From positions 1 to 59,258 of the forward strand of contig NZ_FQUI01000009.1 in NCBI RefSeq assembly GCF_900129175.1: a DNA stretch of 59,258 nucleotides. The letters run 5' to 3'. Under the pieces are notes generated by a model. The model made no database searches. It was given only the letters and a program-made list of their open reading frames with translations, and was not told the origin of the DNA. The position numbers were made by a program, and so were the translations under genes. This stretch comes from Marinitoga hydrogenitolerans DSM 16785 (GTDB taxonomy: Bacteria; Thermotogota; Thermotogae; Petrotogales; Petrotogaceae). Of the stretch, positions 17,821-26,294 are shown in pieces. How positions within the stretch are numbered: position 1 is the first letter of the stretch; every line of letters starts with the position of its first letter.

Positions 17821-18861
17821 ATGGTTAAAAAAAATATTCTGAATTTTAGCTATGAAGAATTAATAGTTGAATTCAAAAAAATAAATTTACAAAAATTTAG
17901 AGTAGATCAAGTCCTGGATTGGATATTTAAAAAACATATCTTCGACTTTTATGAAATGACAAACATCTCTAAAAATCAAAGAGAACTATTAGATGAACAT
18001 TTCTATATATATATTCCTGAACCAATCGACATTCAGGAATCTAAAAAAGATAGAACTACTAAATTTTTATGGAAATTAGAAGATGGTAAAACTATCGAAT
18101 CTGTATTATTATTTTATCCTAATAGAATTTCAGCATGTATTTCAACTCAAGTAGGATGTGCTTTAAAATGTAAATTCTGTTCTACTGGGGCTAGTGGATT
18201 TGAAAGAAATCTCAGCAGTGGTGAAATTGTTGCACAGGTATTAGCTATAGAAAAATTAAAGGATGTGAATATAAATAACATAGTTTTAATGGGAATGGGA
18301 GAACCATTATTAAATTATGATAATGTTTTAAAAGCCATCAAGAATTGGAATCATGAAAAAATGAAAAAACTTGGTGCAAGAAGAATTACTATATCAACTG
18401 CTGGTATTGCTGATAAAATTGAAGAACTAGCAAACTTTGACTTAGACATTAGATTATCTGTTTCATTACATGCACCAAATAATTATATAAGAGATAAAAT
18501 TATGCCTATTAATGCAAAATATCCAATAGAAGAAGTTATACAATCATGCAAGATATATCAAGAAAAAACAAAAAACAGAGTTACGATAGAATATATTATT
18601 ATAAAAGGACTAAATGATGAAGAAAAACATGCTGAAGAACTAGCAAATTTATTAAAAGGTTTGAAAGTGATGGTTAACATAATTCCTGTAAATCCGAATC
18701 CAGCTGGTTTTGAAAGACCTTCAAAAAGATTTTTAACAAATTTTGTAAATAAATTAAAAGAAAAAAATATTGAAGCTACATTAAGAATTGAAAAAGGTAC
18801 TGATATTGATGCTGCATGTGGTCAATTAAAACTAAGAAAAAAGGGTATATTTTTAAAATGA
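17821..18861 (+). CDS. rlmN: 23S rRNA (adenine2503-C2)/tRNA A37 methyltransferase RlmN
   Basis: A 346-residue radical SAM methyltransferase. Motifs: QVGCALKCKFCSTG (C-x3-C-x2-C, about 112-125), VLMGMGEPLLNYDNV, ARRITISTAGIADKI and RLSVSLHAPN. The C-terminal catalytic Cys is in DIDAACGQL. It methylates A2503 of 23S rRNA through a methyl-Cys intermediate. ATG 17821 follows AGGAGGT; an ATG at 17794 lacks a ribosome site and overlaps the upstream gene. Its stop overlaps the PASTA gene start (ATGA). Confidence 0.96.
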   Translation: MVKKNILNFSYEELIVEFKKINLQKFRVDQVLDWIFKKHIFDFYEMTNISKNQRELLDEHFYIYIPEPIDIQESKKDRTTKFLWKLEDGKTIESVLLFYPNRISACISTQVGCALKCKFCSTGASGFERNLSSGEIVAQVLAIEKLKDVNINNIVLMGMGEPLLNYDNVLKAIKNWNHEKMKKLGARRITISTAGIADKIEELANFDLDIRLSVSLHAPNNYIRDKIMPINAKYPIEEVIQSCKIYQEKTKNRVTIEYIIIKGLNDEEKHAEELANLLKGLKVMVNIIPVNPNPAGFERPSKRFLTNFVNKLKEKNIEATLRIEKGTDIDAACGQLKLRKKGIFLK

Positions 18862-19364
18862 AAAAAATTAGTTTAAAACGTATTTTGTACAACTTTATGA
18901 TGTTTGTATTGGGAGCAATATCTGGAGGATTAATTTTGCTGTTGATTGTTTTTATATTTGTCAACAGTTCTTCTTATGTTTCAATACCTGAATTAAAAGG
19001 TGAAAACAAAGATATAGCAATAAAAGCTCTTAAAGAAATTGGTTTAATTCCAATAATCCAAGGCATTGGAGAAAAAGTATTATATACAGAACCATCAGCA
19101 GGAATACAGGTAAAAAAAGGAAGACATGTTTTTGTCCAATTAGGAAATGTAGAATCTCTTAAGGTTCCGGATTTAATAGGGATACCTTTACAAGTAGCCG
19201 AACAATTTATAGTTTCATATGGATTGAATTATAAAATAAAAAAAATATATACTCCTGAGACAGAAATTGAAACAGTTATAGATATGGATCCAAAACCTGG
19301 AACTATCATAAATAAAGGAGATCTAATCGAGTTAGATGTCTCGTCTTCGGAGGTGAATAAGTGA
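18858..19364 (+). CDS. Membrane-anchored PASTA-domain protein lacking a kinase
   Basis: A 168-residue protein: short basic cytoplasmic start, one membrane helix (about 12-36), then two PASTA domains (about 40-98, SIPELKGENKDIAIKALKEIGL; and about 100-165, KVPDLIGIPLQVAEQFIVSYGL). PASTA domains bind muropeptides or peptidoglycan. In B. subtilis the order is rlmN-prpC-prkC-rsgA-rpe, with PrkC a kinase carrying PASTA repeats. Here rlmN is followed directly by this short protein, then rsgA and rpe, so it sits in the PrkC place without kinase or phosphatase. Start inferred from overlap with the rlmN stop. Confidence 0.88.
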   Translation: MKKISLKRILYNFMMFVLGAISGGLILLLIVFIFVNSSSYVSIPELKGENKDIAIKALKEIGLIPIIQGIGEKVLYTEPSAGIQVKKGRHVFVQLGNVESLKVPDLIGIPLQVAEQFIVSYGLNYKIKKIYTPETEIETVIDMDPKPGTIINKGDLIELDVSSSEVNK

Positions 19365-20260
19365 ACATCAGAAAAGGTATAGTGACACGTTTTCATTCAA
19401 ATACTTTAGAATTAATGGACCTGGAAAATGGAGAAAAAATAACCGCTTTTTTACGCGGTAAATTTAAATTACAAAAAATCACACCTATTGTTGGTGATTA
19501 TATTGAATATTCAATAGAGAATAATACAGCAAAAATTGAAAATATTCTTCCAAGAAAAAATTTATTATACAGGCCTAAGATCGCTAATGTTGACCAAACT
19601 ATTTTGGTTACTTGTTTGAAAAGTCCTAAAGTGGATTATTTAACTATTGACAAATTTCTAATACAGGTTGAAAAAAATAACCTTGATTGTATAATAGTTC
19701 TAAATAAAGTTGATCTTTTAGAAAAAAATGAAATTAAAAATTTTTTAGATATATATTCTCCATTATATCCTGTAGTTTTAACCAGTGCAAAGAAAAATAT
19801 AGGGATTGAAAAAATTAAACCATATTTAAAAAATAAAATATCTACGTTTGCAGGTATGTCTGGTGTTGGAAAATCATCTTTACTTAATGCTATAAATCCT
19901 GGATTAAAATTAAAAGTTGGTGAAATATCAGAAAAATCACAAAGAGGAAAACATACTACTACTTATACCGAATTATTAAAATTTGATTTTGGTGGCTTTG
20001 TTGCGGATACTCCTGGGTTTGCTGCATTTGATGTGTATAAATTCAAACCTGATGAATTACAAAATTATTTTGTTGAATTAAAAGAACATTCCATATATTG
20101 CGGGTTTAATGATTGTGTTCATATAAATGAACCTCATTGTGCTGTTAAAGAAGCTGTTGAAAATAATGAAATTTCAGAAATAAGATATAGAAACTATTTA
20201 AAAATATATAACGAAATAGAAGAATTCACTAAAAAAACAAGGAGGAAAAGATGGAAATGA
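19361..20260 (+). CDS. rsgA: Ribosome small-subunit biogenesis GTPase RsgA
   Basis: A 299-residue circularly permuted GTPase. An OB fold (about 1-65) precedes the G domain with motifs in permuted order: G4 LNKVD, G5 TSAK, G1 GMSGVGKSS, G2 KHTTTYTE and G3 DTPGF. The C-terminal zinc-binding part has CGFNDCVHINEPHC (C-x4-C-x-H-x5-C). It tests 30S subunit maturation. The start is GTG, within the stop of the PASTA gene, behind GGAGGTG. Confidence 0.96.
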   Translation: MNIRKGIVTRFHSNTLELMDLENGEKITAFLRGKFKLQKITPIVGDYIEYSIENNTAKIENILPRKNLLYRPKIANVDQTILVTCLKSPKVDYLTIDKFLIQVEKNNLDCIIVLNKVDLLEKNEIKNFLDIYSPLYPVVLTSAKKNIGIEKIKPYLKNKISTFAGMSGVGKSSLLNAINPGLKLKVGEISEKSQRGKHTTTYTELLKFDFGGFVADTPGFAAFDVYKFKPDELQNYFVELKEHSIYCGFNDCVHINEPHCAVKEAVENNEISEIRYRNYLKIYNEIEEFTKKTRRKRWK

Positions 20261-20910
20261 AAATTTATCCTTCAATTTTAGCTGCAGATTTTTCAAAATT
20301 AGGAAAAGATATTAAAAATGTAGAAAATAATATTGATGGAATCCATTTAGATATAATGGATGGTTTATTTGTACCAAATATCTCATTTGGTACACCAATT
20401 ATAAAATCTGTTAGAAATATTACCAATAAATATCTTGACGCTCATTTAATGATTATTGATCCTGATAGATATATTGAAGATTATGCAAAAATGGGAATTA
20501 ATGGTATAACCATACATTATGAAGCAGTTACACACCTGCATAGAACGATTATAAAAATAAAAGAGCTAGGATGTGATGCTGGAATTTCTTTGAATCCACA
20601 TACCCCTGTTTTTTTATTAGAAGAAATTCTTCCATTTGTTGATAGAGTATTAATAATGAGCGTTAATCCAGGATTCACAGGGCAAAAATTTATTCCAGAA
20701 ACATTAAATAAAATCAAAAAATTGAAAAATATTATCGATAATAAAAATTTAAATGTAAAAATAGAGGTAGATGGTGGCGTAGGATTAAAAAATATTAAAA
20801 ATTTATATCAAGCAGGAGCAAGGGAATTTGTTGTTGGAGCCGGGATTTTTCACCAAAAAAACCCTTCAGAAGCTGCAAAAAAATTAAAAGAGGTTGGTAT
20901 GGAAATATGA
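20251..20910 (+). CDS. rpe: Ribulose-phosphate 3-epimerase
   Basis: A 219-residue TIM-barrel enzyme. Motifs: PSILAADFSKLG, GIHLDIMDGLFVPNISFG (metal-binding His and Asp), DAHLMI, HYEAVTH, VLIMSVNPGFTGQKF and VDGGVGLKN. It interconverts ribulose-5-phosphate and xylulose-5-phosphate. It starts 10 bases inside rsgA behind AAGGAGG, and its end overlaps rdgB by four bases. Together with tkt in the same run of genes it supports the pentose phosphate route. Confidence 0.97.
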   Translation: MEMKIYPSILAADFSKLGKDIKNVENNIDGIHLDIMDGLFVPNISFGTPIIKSVRNITNKYLDAHLMIIDPDRYIEDYAKMGINGITIHYEAVTHLHRTIIKIKELGCDAGISLNPHTPVFLLEEILPFVDRVLIMSVNPGFTGQKFIPETLNKIKKLKNIIDNKNLNVKIEVDGGVGLKNIKNLYQAGAREFVVGAGIFHQKNPSEAAKKLKEVGMEI

Positions 20911-21512
20911 TTATCTATTTTGCTACAAACAATAAACATAAACTAAAAGAAATCAACGAAATTAAACCTAAAAATTTTGAAATTAAAGGAATGTTTGAAA
21001 TCTTAAAAAGCTTTGATGTTAATGAAGATGGAAAAACGTTTCTCGAAAATTCTATAAAAAAAGCTATTGAAACTGCAAAAATTTTAAGAGCACCTGTTAT
21101 AGCTGATGATTCTGGCTTAGAAATAGAAATATTGAATGGATTCCCTGGAATTTATTCTGCAAGATTTATGGAAAATAAATCTTATAAAGAAAAAATGAAG
21201 CATATATTAAAAAAAATGGAAAATGTTCCATTTGAAAAACGTCTTGCAAGATTTGTTTGTGCTGCAACATATTATAATCCAAAAAACAATATTCTTTTCT
21301 CTGTTGAAGGTGAAATCAAAGGTAAAATTTCTTACTCAATTCTTGGTAAATCAGGGTTTGGATATGATCCGATTTTTATTCCAGAAGGTGAAACTTTAAC
21401 CTTTGGGCAGCTTGGTCAGGATATTAAAAATAGAATAAGCCATAGAAAACGCGCATTCCAAAAGCTTTTTTCAATATTGCTCAATATTCCGAAATTAGAA
21501 ATCATTTCTTAA
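20907..21512 (+). CDS. rdgB: XTP/dITP pyrophosphatase (RdgB/Ham1)
   Basis: A 201-residue nucleotide-cleansing enzyme. Motifs: FATNNKHKLKEINEI at the N-terminus, TFLENSIKKA, IADDSGLEIEILNGFPGIYSARF and KSGFGYDPIFIPEG with a closing SHRKRAFQKL. It hydrolyses ITP, dITP and XTP to keep them out of nucleic acids. It overlaps the rpe stop (ATGA) and is the last protein gene of this operon, before the tRNA promoter. Confidence 0.96.
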   Translation: MIIYFATNNKHKLKEINEIKPKNFEIKGMFEILKSFDVNEDGKTFLENSIKKAIETAKILRAPVIADDSGLEIEILNGFPGIYSARFMENKSYKEKMKHILKKMENVPFEKRLARFVCAATYYNPKNNILFSVEGEIKGKISYSILGKSGFGYDPIFIPEGETLTFGQLGQDIKNRISHRKRAFQKLFSILLNIPKLEIIS

Positions 21513-21533
21513 AGTTTTTAACTTTTTGTTTTC

Positions 21534-21562
21534 TTGACTTTTTTTAAAATTTTTGATATTAT
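21534..21562 (+). promoter_or_regulatory. Promoter of tRNA Glu-Val-Phe cluster
   Basis: TTGACT (21534-21539), a 17-base spacer and TATTAT (21557-21562), about 20 bases before the first mature tRNA end. Confidence 0.8.
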
Positions 21563-21581
21563 ATAACTCGGTTGCGAAGAT

Positions 21582-21657
21582 GCCCCCATCGTCTAGCGGC
21601 CTAGGACATTGGCCTTTCACGCCAAAGGCACGGGTTCAAATCCCGTTGGGGGCGCCA
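21582..21657 (+). tRNA. tRNA-Glu (UUC)
   Basis: A 76-base cloverleaf with acceptor arms GCCCCCA/TGGGGGC, anticodon loop CTTTCAC (anticodon TTC), T-loop GGTTCAAATCC and an encoded CCA end. Confidence 0.97.
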
Positions 21658-21672
21658 GAATGAAAAACGAGT

Positions 21673-21748
21673 GGGTGCTTAGCTCAGCTGGGAGAGCGTC
21701 TGCCTTACAAGCAGAAGGTCGTAGGTTCGATCCCTGCAGCACCCACCA
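21673..21748 (+). tRNA. tRNA-Val (UAC)
   Basis: A 76-base cloverleaf with acceptor arms GGGTGCT/AGCACCC, anticodon loop CTTACAA (anticodon TAC), T-loop GGTTCGATCC and an encoded CCA end. Confidence 0.97.
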
Positions 21749-21758
21749 TTTTATTAGC

Positions 21759-21834
21759 GGCCAGGTAGCTCAGTCGGTAGAGCACTGGACTGAAAATCCA
21801 GGTGTCGACAGTTCGATTCTGTCCCTGGCCACCA
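21759..21834 (+). tRNA. tRNA-Phe (GAA)
   Basis: A 76-base cloverleaf with acceptor arms GGCCAGG/CCTGGCC, anticodon loop CTGAAAA (anticodon GAA) and an encoded CCA end. A terminator follows directly. Confidence 0.97.
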
Positions 21835-21836
21835 CG

Positions 21837-21868
21837 AAAAATCCCCGATTCTTTCGGGGATTTTTTAT
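21837..21868 (+). terminator. Terminator of tRNA cluster
   Basis: Twelve-base arms AAAAATCCCCGA and TCGGGGATTTTT around TTCTT, three bases after the tRNA-Phe CCA. Confidence 0.93.
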
Positions 21869-22164
21869 ATTCTATCAATTTTTCTGACTATATTTCTCAT
21901 ATTGTAATTGTTAGTAGATTGAAATTTGTTTTTTGTTGATTGTGTATATTATATAATATGCAGCAAGAAAAATTTTTAAAGATAAAGAGATTTTAATAAA
22001 TGTACAGAAATTTTTGTAAAAGGAATTTTGTTAATTTTATAACAATTTCTTTTGAGGAAGTGTAAAGGTGAATTTCGAGGTTTTGATTACTTTACTTTTT
22101 GGACCATATATTATGATATAATAAATTATAAAGGAAAAAACAATATCATAGGGAGGAAGAAACG
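21869..22164. other. Intergenic region before the AAA/nuclease gene
   Basis: About 300 bases with no gene seen. It holds an imperfect palindrome (TTGTTA at 22028, TAACAA at 22040), a TATAAT at 22117-22122, and eight-base inverted arms TATGATAT (22112-22119) and ATATCATA (22143-22150). These arms flank the likely transcription start and end just before GGGAGG. No clear -35 is visible. Confidence 0.5.
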
Positions 22165-23832
22165 ATGCAATTAAAAAGACTACCAATAGGAGACAGTGAT
22201 TTCAAAACAGTAATAGAAGATAATGCATACTATATAGATAAAAGCATGTTAATAAAAGAAATAATAACAGGGGGCAGAGTAATTCTAATAACCAGACCAA
22301 GAAGGTTTGGAAAAACATTAAACATGAGCATGTTAAAATACTTTTTCAAAAACGATCAGGACAACAAACATCTATTTGAAAACTTAAAAATATATGAAGA
22401 AAAAGAGATAATAGAAAAACATTTAAATAAATATCCAGTGATATATATAACATTTAAGGATTTAAAAGAAAAAAATTATACAGAGATGATAAGTACATTA
22501 AGAAAAAAAATAAGTGATTTATACAGAGAATACGTATATTTAATAGAAAGTGAAAAACTAAATGAATGGGAAAAAGAAGACTTAAAATTAATATTCGGAA
22601 GAAAAGGAAATAACACATTATATGAAAACAGCCTATTGGATCTATCCAGATATCTCTACAAACATCACGGCAAAAAAACAATATTATTAATAGACGAATA
22701 CGACACACCAATACAACAATCATATTTAAAAGGGTACTATGAAAATTTCATAACGTTTATTGGAAACGTATTAGGCAATGTATTAAAAGACAACGAATAT
22801 TTAGAAAAAGCGGTATTAACAGGAATAACAAGAGTAGCAAAAGAAAGCATATTCACAGGAGTAAATAATTTAAAAGTCTCTACAGTTCTCAATGAATTAT
22901 ATAATGACAAATTTGGAGTAACAAAAGAAGAATTAGAAGAAATATTAAAATACTATGGAATAGAATATGAAGAAGAAAAAATAATAGAATGGTATAATGG
23001 CTTTAATTTTGGAGGTAAAGAAGTATATAATCCATACTCAATAATAAATTTTGTAGATGAGAAAAAAATAAAAAACTACTGGATAAACAGCAGTGGAAAT
23101 ACATTAATAAAAGAATTAATAAGAAAAGGAACGGCAGAAATAAAAACGAAGATATATGAATTAATAAAAGGTGGAACAATAGAAAGCGCAATAAACGAAA
23201 ACTTAGTATATGGAGATTTAAACGATAATCTTGAAGAAAGCGTATGGACATTGTTCTTATTCACGGGATATTTAACATGGAAAGACAAAAAAGGGGAAGG
23301 GAACAGCGCATTATATAGACTAAAAATACCAAACAAAGAAGCACAAGATTTCTATGAAATGACAGTAGTGAATATATTAAAAGAAAGTGGGATAAGATAT
23401 AAAAACTTACTAATAAACCTGATAGAAAAAAACTATGAAGAATTTAAAGAAGAATTTAAAGATGCTGTTGAAAATACACTGAGTTATTTTGATATAACAG
23501 AAAAAGAACCAGAAAGATTTTATCATGGACTAACCCTTGGAATGAGCATGGCATTAAAAGAAGAATATATAATAAAAAGCAACAGAGAAGCGGGATATGG
23601 AAGAGCAGATTTAATATTAATCCCCAAAGAAAAAACAAAACCTGGAATAATATTTGAATTTAAAAAATATTATAAAAAAGACGGGGAATTAAAAAAGAGT
23701 GCAGAACTTGGAATGAAACAAATAGAAGAAAAGAAATATGAAAAAGAAATAAAGAGTTACGGAATAGGAAAAGTAATAAAGGTTGCTATTGCTTTTGATA
23801 AAAAAGATGTGGAAATAATAGTGAAAGAATAG
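22165..23832 (+). CDS. AAA-ATPase-like protein with C-terminal PD-(D/E)XK nuclease domain
   Basis: A 555-residue protein of the two-part family PF09820 (AAA-ATPase-like) plus PF08011 (PD-(D/E)XK). It opens LKRLPIGDSDFKTVIEDNAYYIDKS, then has the variant Walker A TRPRRFGKTLNMSM and Walker B TILLIDEYDTPI. The C-terminal fold has GYGRADLILIP...GIIFEFKKY, with the D...E-x-K catalytic triad. Such genes occur in many copies in some anaerobes; their role is unsettled (mobile element or defence related). Codon use differs from neighbours: nearly all Ile codons are ATA and third positions are A-rich, leaving long empty frames on the other strand. This suggests transfer. Confidence 0.87.
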   Translation: MQLKRLPIGDSDFKTVIEDNAYYIDKSMLIKEIITGGRVILITRPRRFGKTLNMSMLKYFFKNDQDNKHLFENLKIYEEKEIIEKHLNKYPVIYITFKDLKEKNYTEMISTLRKKISDLYREYVYLIESEKLNEWEKEDLKLIFGRKGNNTLYENSLLDLSRYLYKHHGKKTILLIDEYDTPIQQSYLKGYYENFITFIGNVLGNVLKDNEYLEKAVLTGITRVAKESIFTGVNNLKVSTVLNELYNDKFGVTKEELEEILKYYGIEYEEEKIIEWYNGFNFGGKEVYNPYSIINFVDEKKIKNYWINSSGNTLIKELIRKGTAEIKTKIYELIKGGTIESAINENLVYGDLNDNLEESVWTLFLFTGYLTWKDKKGEGNSALYRLKIPNKEAQDFYEMTVVNILKESGIRYKNLLINLIEKNYEEFKEEFKDAVENTLSYFDITEKEPERFYHGLTLGMSMALKEEYIIKSNREAGYGRADLILIPKEKTKPGIIFEFKKYYKKDGELKKSAELGMKQIEEKKYEKEIKSYGIGKVIKVAIAFDKKDVEIIVKE

Positions 23833-23923
23833 ATTGAAAATCCCATACCTTTCTTTTACACAGTTTATATTATACTACCATATATAAATTTCTGCTATTA
23901 ATTCTTTATTTATAATTTAATAA

Positions 23924-23953
23924 AACAAACGCCCTTTTAAAAGGGCATTTGTT
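23924..23953. terminator. Bidirectional terminator between nuclease and mmtA genes
   Basis: Arms GCCCTTTT/AAAAGGGC extended by AACAAA/TTTGTT around a single mismatch. On the minus strand it is followed by TTTTATT and closes the mmtA transcript. Confidence 0.82.
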
Positions 23954-25982
23954 ATTCTACAAGATATATTTTCGTTTCACCAGGATTTAAATTCACATTA
24001 AGCCATGCTCCATCATCCCATTTAAAATCACATCTTCTATAATTTTCCAATAATAATTCGATTTTATGATGACCTCTCCACGTATGATATCCAAGATCAA
24101 AACCAAAATTTACAGCCTTATCAAAGTTTAAATTTACTGGAATTAGTAACCCCTTATTTCCATCCCAATAAAACATAGAAAACACTTTATCCATATGTTC
24201 AGTATATCTGAAATTGCTAATATTACTTATTAAATCGCTATAAGTATTTTTTATTTTACCAAGCGCAACTAATAATCTCACCATATGTTTATCTACATCC
24301 CAATGAAGAGCATAATAATCAAAAAATGCTAATTTACCATAGAATTGATCTGTAGGTTTTAAATACTTATATCTCTCCTCTTCTGGTTTTTCAAAATCGA
24401 GCCCTAAATTCATAGGTTGTTTTTCAAAAATTTCACTTCCTGAATTAATAACCGTTATTCCATTTGGCATAAACGTGTTTACAACTGCGGATAATTTCGC
24501 AAATAATTCTTCACCATCTCGCGTTACTGCTCTTGGAGAATCTGGTGTTTCAGATGTTGCAAAAGACGGAACTTCTAATTTTGGCATAATATCTCTAACT
24601 GTCTTAATAAACCAACTTTCCTTATGTCTTGGTTCTGCCCACCATGTGTTTCCTAAAATAGCATCATAACCACTCAATTTAACCTTTTTATGATTATCCA
24701 TAGCTAACTCTTCAGCAATAATCGCAAATGAAGGATCATAATTCTTTGCATTTGAGATTATTCTATGTTCTAACTCTTTTGGTAATGCATGTCCCATATC
24801 TAATCTTGCACCATCAATACCATAATTTTTTTGGAAATAAGGCATAATATTTGCAATCATCTCCCACAATTTTTCATTTTTCTCTTTTCCGGGAAAATTA
24901 CTAGATTTTACAACATCATATAAAACATACGGCGGTTGTTTTTCAGGATTTTCTAAGTATTTTTCTGATTCCATAGGATGACTTAAGAATAATCTTAAAA
25001 ACGTTACATCATCCCATGTTGGTTGCGGATCATTTATCCAATCTGAAAATCCTGGAACAGTTATAACTTTAAATTCTTTTACTATTTCTTCGAGAAAATC
25101 TGGATTATTTTTATTCTTTTTTACAAAATTTTCCCATTTTTGAGGATTTGTTATATTAGGAGACCATCTGAATTTTTTTAAATGTTTTTTCACTTCTGGA
25201 TTAGAGTACAATATTGGTAAATTTTCCGTTGAGGGTTGTTCAAAATCTAAATTTTCAATCTTTGGAGGTTTATAAGAAGATAATTCATTTATATCAATCC
25301 AATAAAACCAATCTGGATGCTCTAAAATCAAATTGTTATCTCTAGCTGCTGTCCTTGGTATAAAGTCTAAAATTACTCTTATTCCCATCATATGAGCAGC
25401 TTCAACAAAAGCTGAAAATTCCTGATCTGAATTAAATCCATCTAATAGGGGATCATGATAATCTTTTTCAACATGATGAAAGCTTTTAACTGCATAAGGG
25501 GACCCTACTTCACCTTTTTTAAATTTATCGCTTGATTGGGTTATAGGGAGTAAATATATTGCATTTACATTATATTGTTTTAAATATGGTAATAAGGCTA
25601 TCATTTTTAAAAATGTACCACTTTCTCTATATCCAAGGTCATCATCAGGTTTGAAATACACTGCATTTACATCATGTTTATACGCTGCAGTCATTCTTAC
25701 ATGAGCACTATAAATTATTGATCTTTTTAACCAATCTGTTGTTTTTTCATTAGTTGAGAAAGATAACGGTTTTGAATAATCTTTGGATTCATCAGAATTT
25801 TTTAAAATTTTTTCTATAATTTTTGTGAAATATTCATACGGGTTTACTACAAATGTTCGACCTTTTAATCTTACTGTTCCTTCATAATCGTCTGGCATCC
25901 ATCTTTTAGGAATAGAATAGTTTGTTTTTCCCTTATCTACATTTTTTTTTAAAAACTCATATACATCCTTTAAATTTTTCAC
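23952..25982 (-). CDS. mmtA: Maltosyltransferase, GH13 family (MmtA-like)
   Basis: A 676-residue alpha-amylase-fold enzyme. It follows Thermotoga maritima maltosyltransferase closely as I recall that sequence, including RVILDFIPRTAARD, HPDWFYWI, FSDWINDPQPTWDDVTFLRL and YVLYDVVKSSNFPGKE. Catalytic residues: Asp395 (GARLDMGHALP), Glu424 (IIAEELAMD) and Asp481 (ETPDSPR). That enzyme moves maltosyl units between maltodextrins and is cytoplasmic; no signal peptide is seen here. The start is GTG at 25982 behind GGGAGGG; reading further upstream would run through a tRNA gene. The tRNA-Ser gene is only 31 bases upstream on the same strand. Confidence 0.9.
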   Translation of the reverse strand: MKNLKDVYEFLKKNVDKGKTNYSIPKRWMPDDYEGTVRLKGRTFVVNPYEYFTKIIEKILKNSDESKDYSKPLSFSTNEKTTDWLKRSIIYSAHVRMTAAYKHDVNAVYFKPDDDLGYRESGTFLKMIALLPYLKQYNVNAIYLLPITQSSDKFKKGEVGSPYAVKSFHHVEKDYHDPLLDGFNSDQEFSAFVEAAHMMGIRVILDFIPRTAARDNNLILEHPDWFYWIDINELSSYKPPKIENLDFEQPSTENLPILYSNPEVKKHLKKFRWSPNITNPQKWENFVKKNKNNPDFLEEIVKEFKVITVPGFSDWINDPQPTWDDVTFLRLFLSHPMESEKYLENPEKQPPYVLYDVVKSSNFPGKEKNEKLWEMIANIMPYFQKNYGIDGARLDMGHALPKELEHRIISNAKNYDPSFAIIAEELAMDNHKKVKLSGYDAILGNTWWAEPRHKESWFIKTVRDIMPKLEVPSFATSETPDSPRAVTRDGEELFAKLSAVVNTFMPNGITVINSGSEIFEKQPMNLGLDFEKPEEERYKYLKPTDQFYGKLAFFDYYALHWDVDKHMVRLLVALGKIKNTYSDLISNISNFRYTEHMDKVFSMFYWDGNKGLLIPVNLNFDKAVNFGFDLGYHTWRGHHKIELLLENYRRCDFKWDDGAWLNVNLNPGETKIYLVE

Positions 25983-26013
25983 CTTAAACCCTCCCACCAG
26001 AAATATATAAAAA

Positions 26014-26103
26014 TGGCGGAGGCGGTGGGGCTCGAACCCACACGAGAGTTTCCTCTCACCGGTTTTCGAGACCGGCTCCTTAGCCAATTCGGAACACGCC
26101 TCC
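26014..26103 (-). tRNA. tRNA-Ser (CGA)
   Basis: A 90-base class II tRNA. Acceptor GGAGGCG/CGCCTCC, anticodon loop CTCGAAA (anticodon CGA) on stem CCGGT/ACCGG, long variable arm GAGAGGAAACTCTC, T-loop GGTTCGAGCC, and encoded GCCA end. Same strand as mmtA. Confidence 0.97.
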
Positions 26104-26228
26104 GTTTGTAATTCTATTTTAACAAAAGTAAGTTATTTAATTTTGAAGCTTTAATTAAAATTAAAGTCATAGTTGTCCAAAAATATAATTATTTAGCTCC
26201 AAATACCAACAATCACTTAATTTAATGT

Positions 26229-26256
26229 TTGAAATTTTTTTCATATCTATTATAAT
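26229..26256 (+). promoter_or_regulatory. Promoter of GATE membrane protein gene
   Basis: TTGAAA (26229-26234), a 16-base spacer and TATAAT (26251-26256), 38 bases before the ATG. Confidence 0.7.
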
Positions 26257-26294
26257 ATATTTTGTTTGATATTTCAATATTATGGAGGTATATC

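Noticed and set aside
21609-21887. 92-residue open frame across the tRNA cluster
   Set aside because: It is a translation of three tRNA genes and their terminator, not a protein gene.
22454-23638. Several long open frames on the minus strand inside the AAA/nuclease gene
   Set aside because: They result from the A-rich codon use of the plus-strand gene. Their products are Leu/Phe/Ile-rich with no ribosome sites or domains.
25983-26087. Longer N-terminus of the maltosyltransferase starting at 26087
   Set aside because: It would translate most of a tRNA-Ser gene. The GTG at 25982 has a good ribosome site and the start then fits the family.
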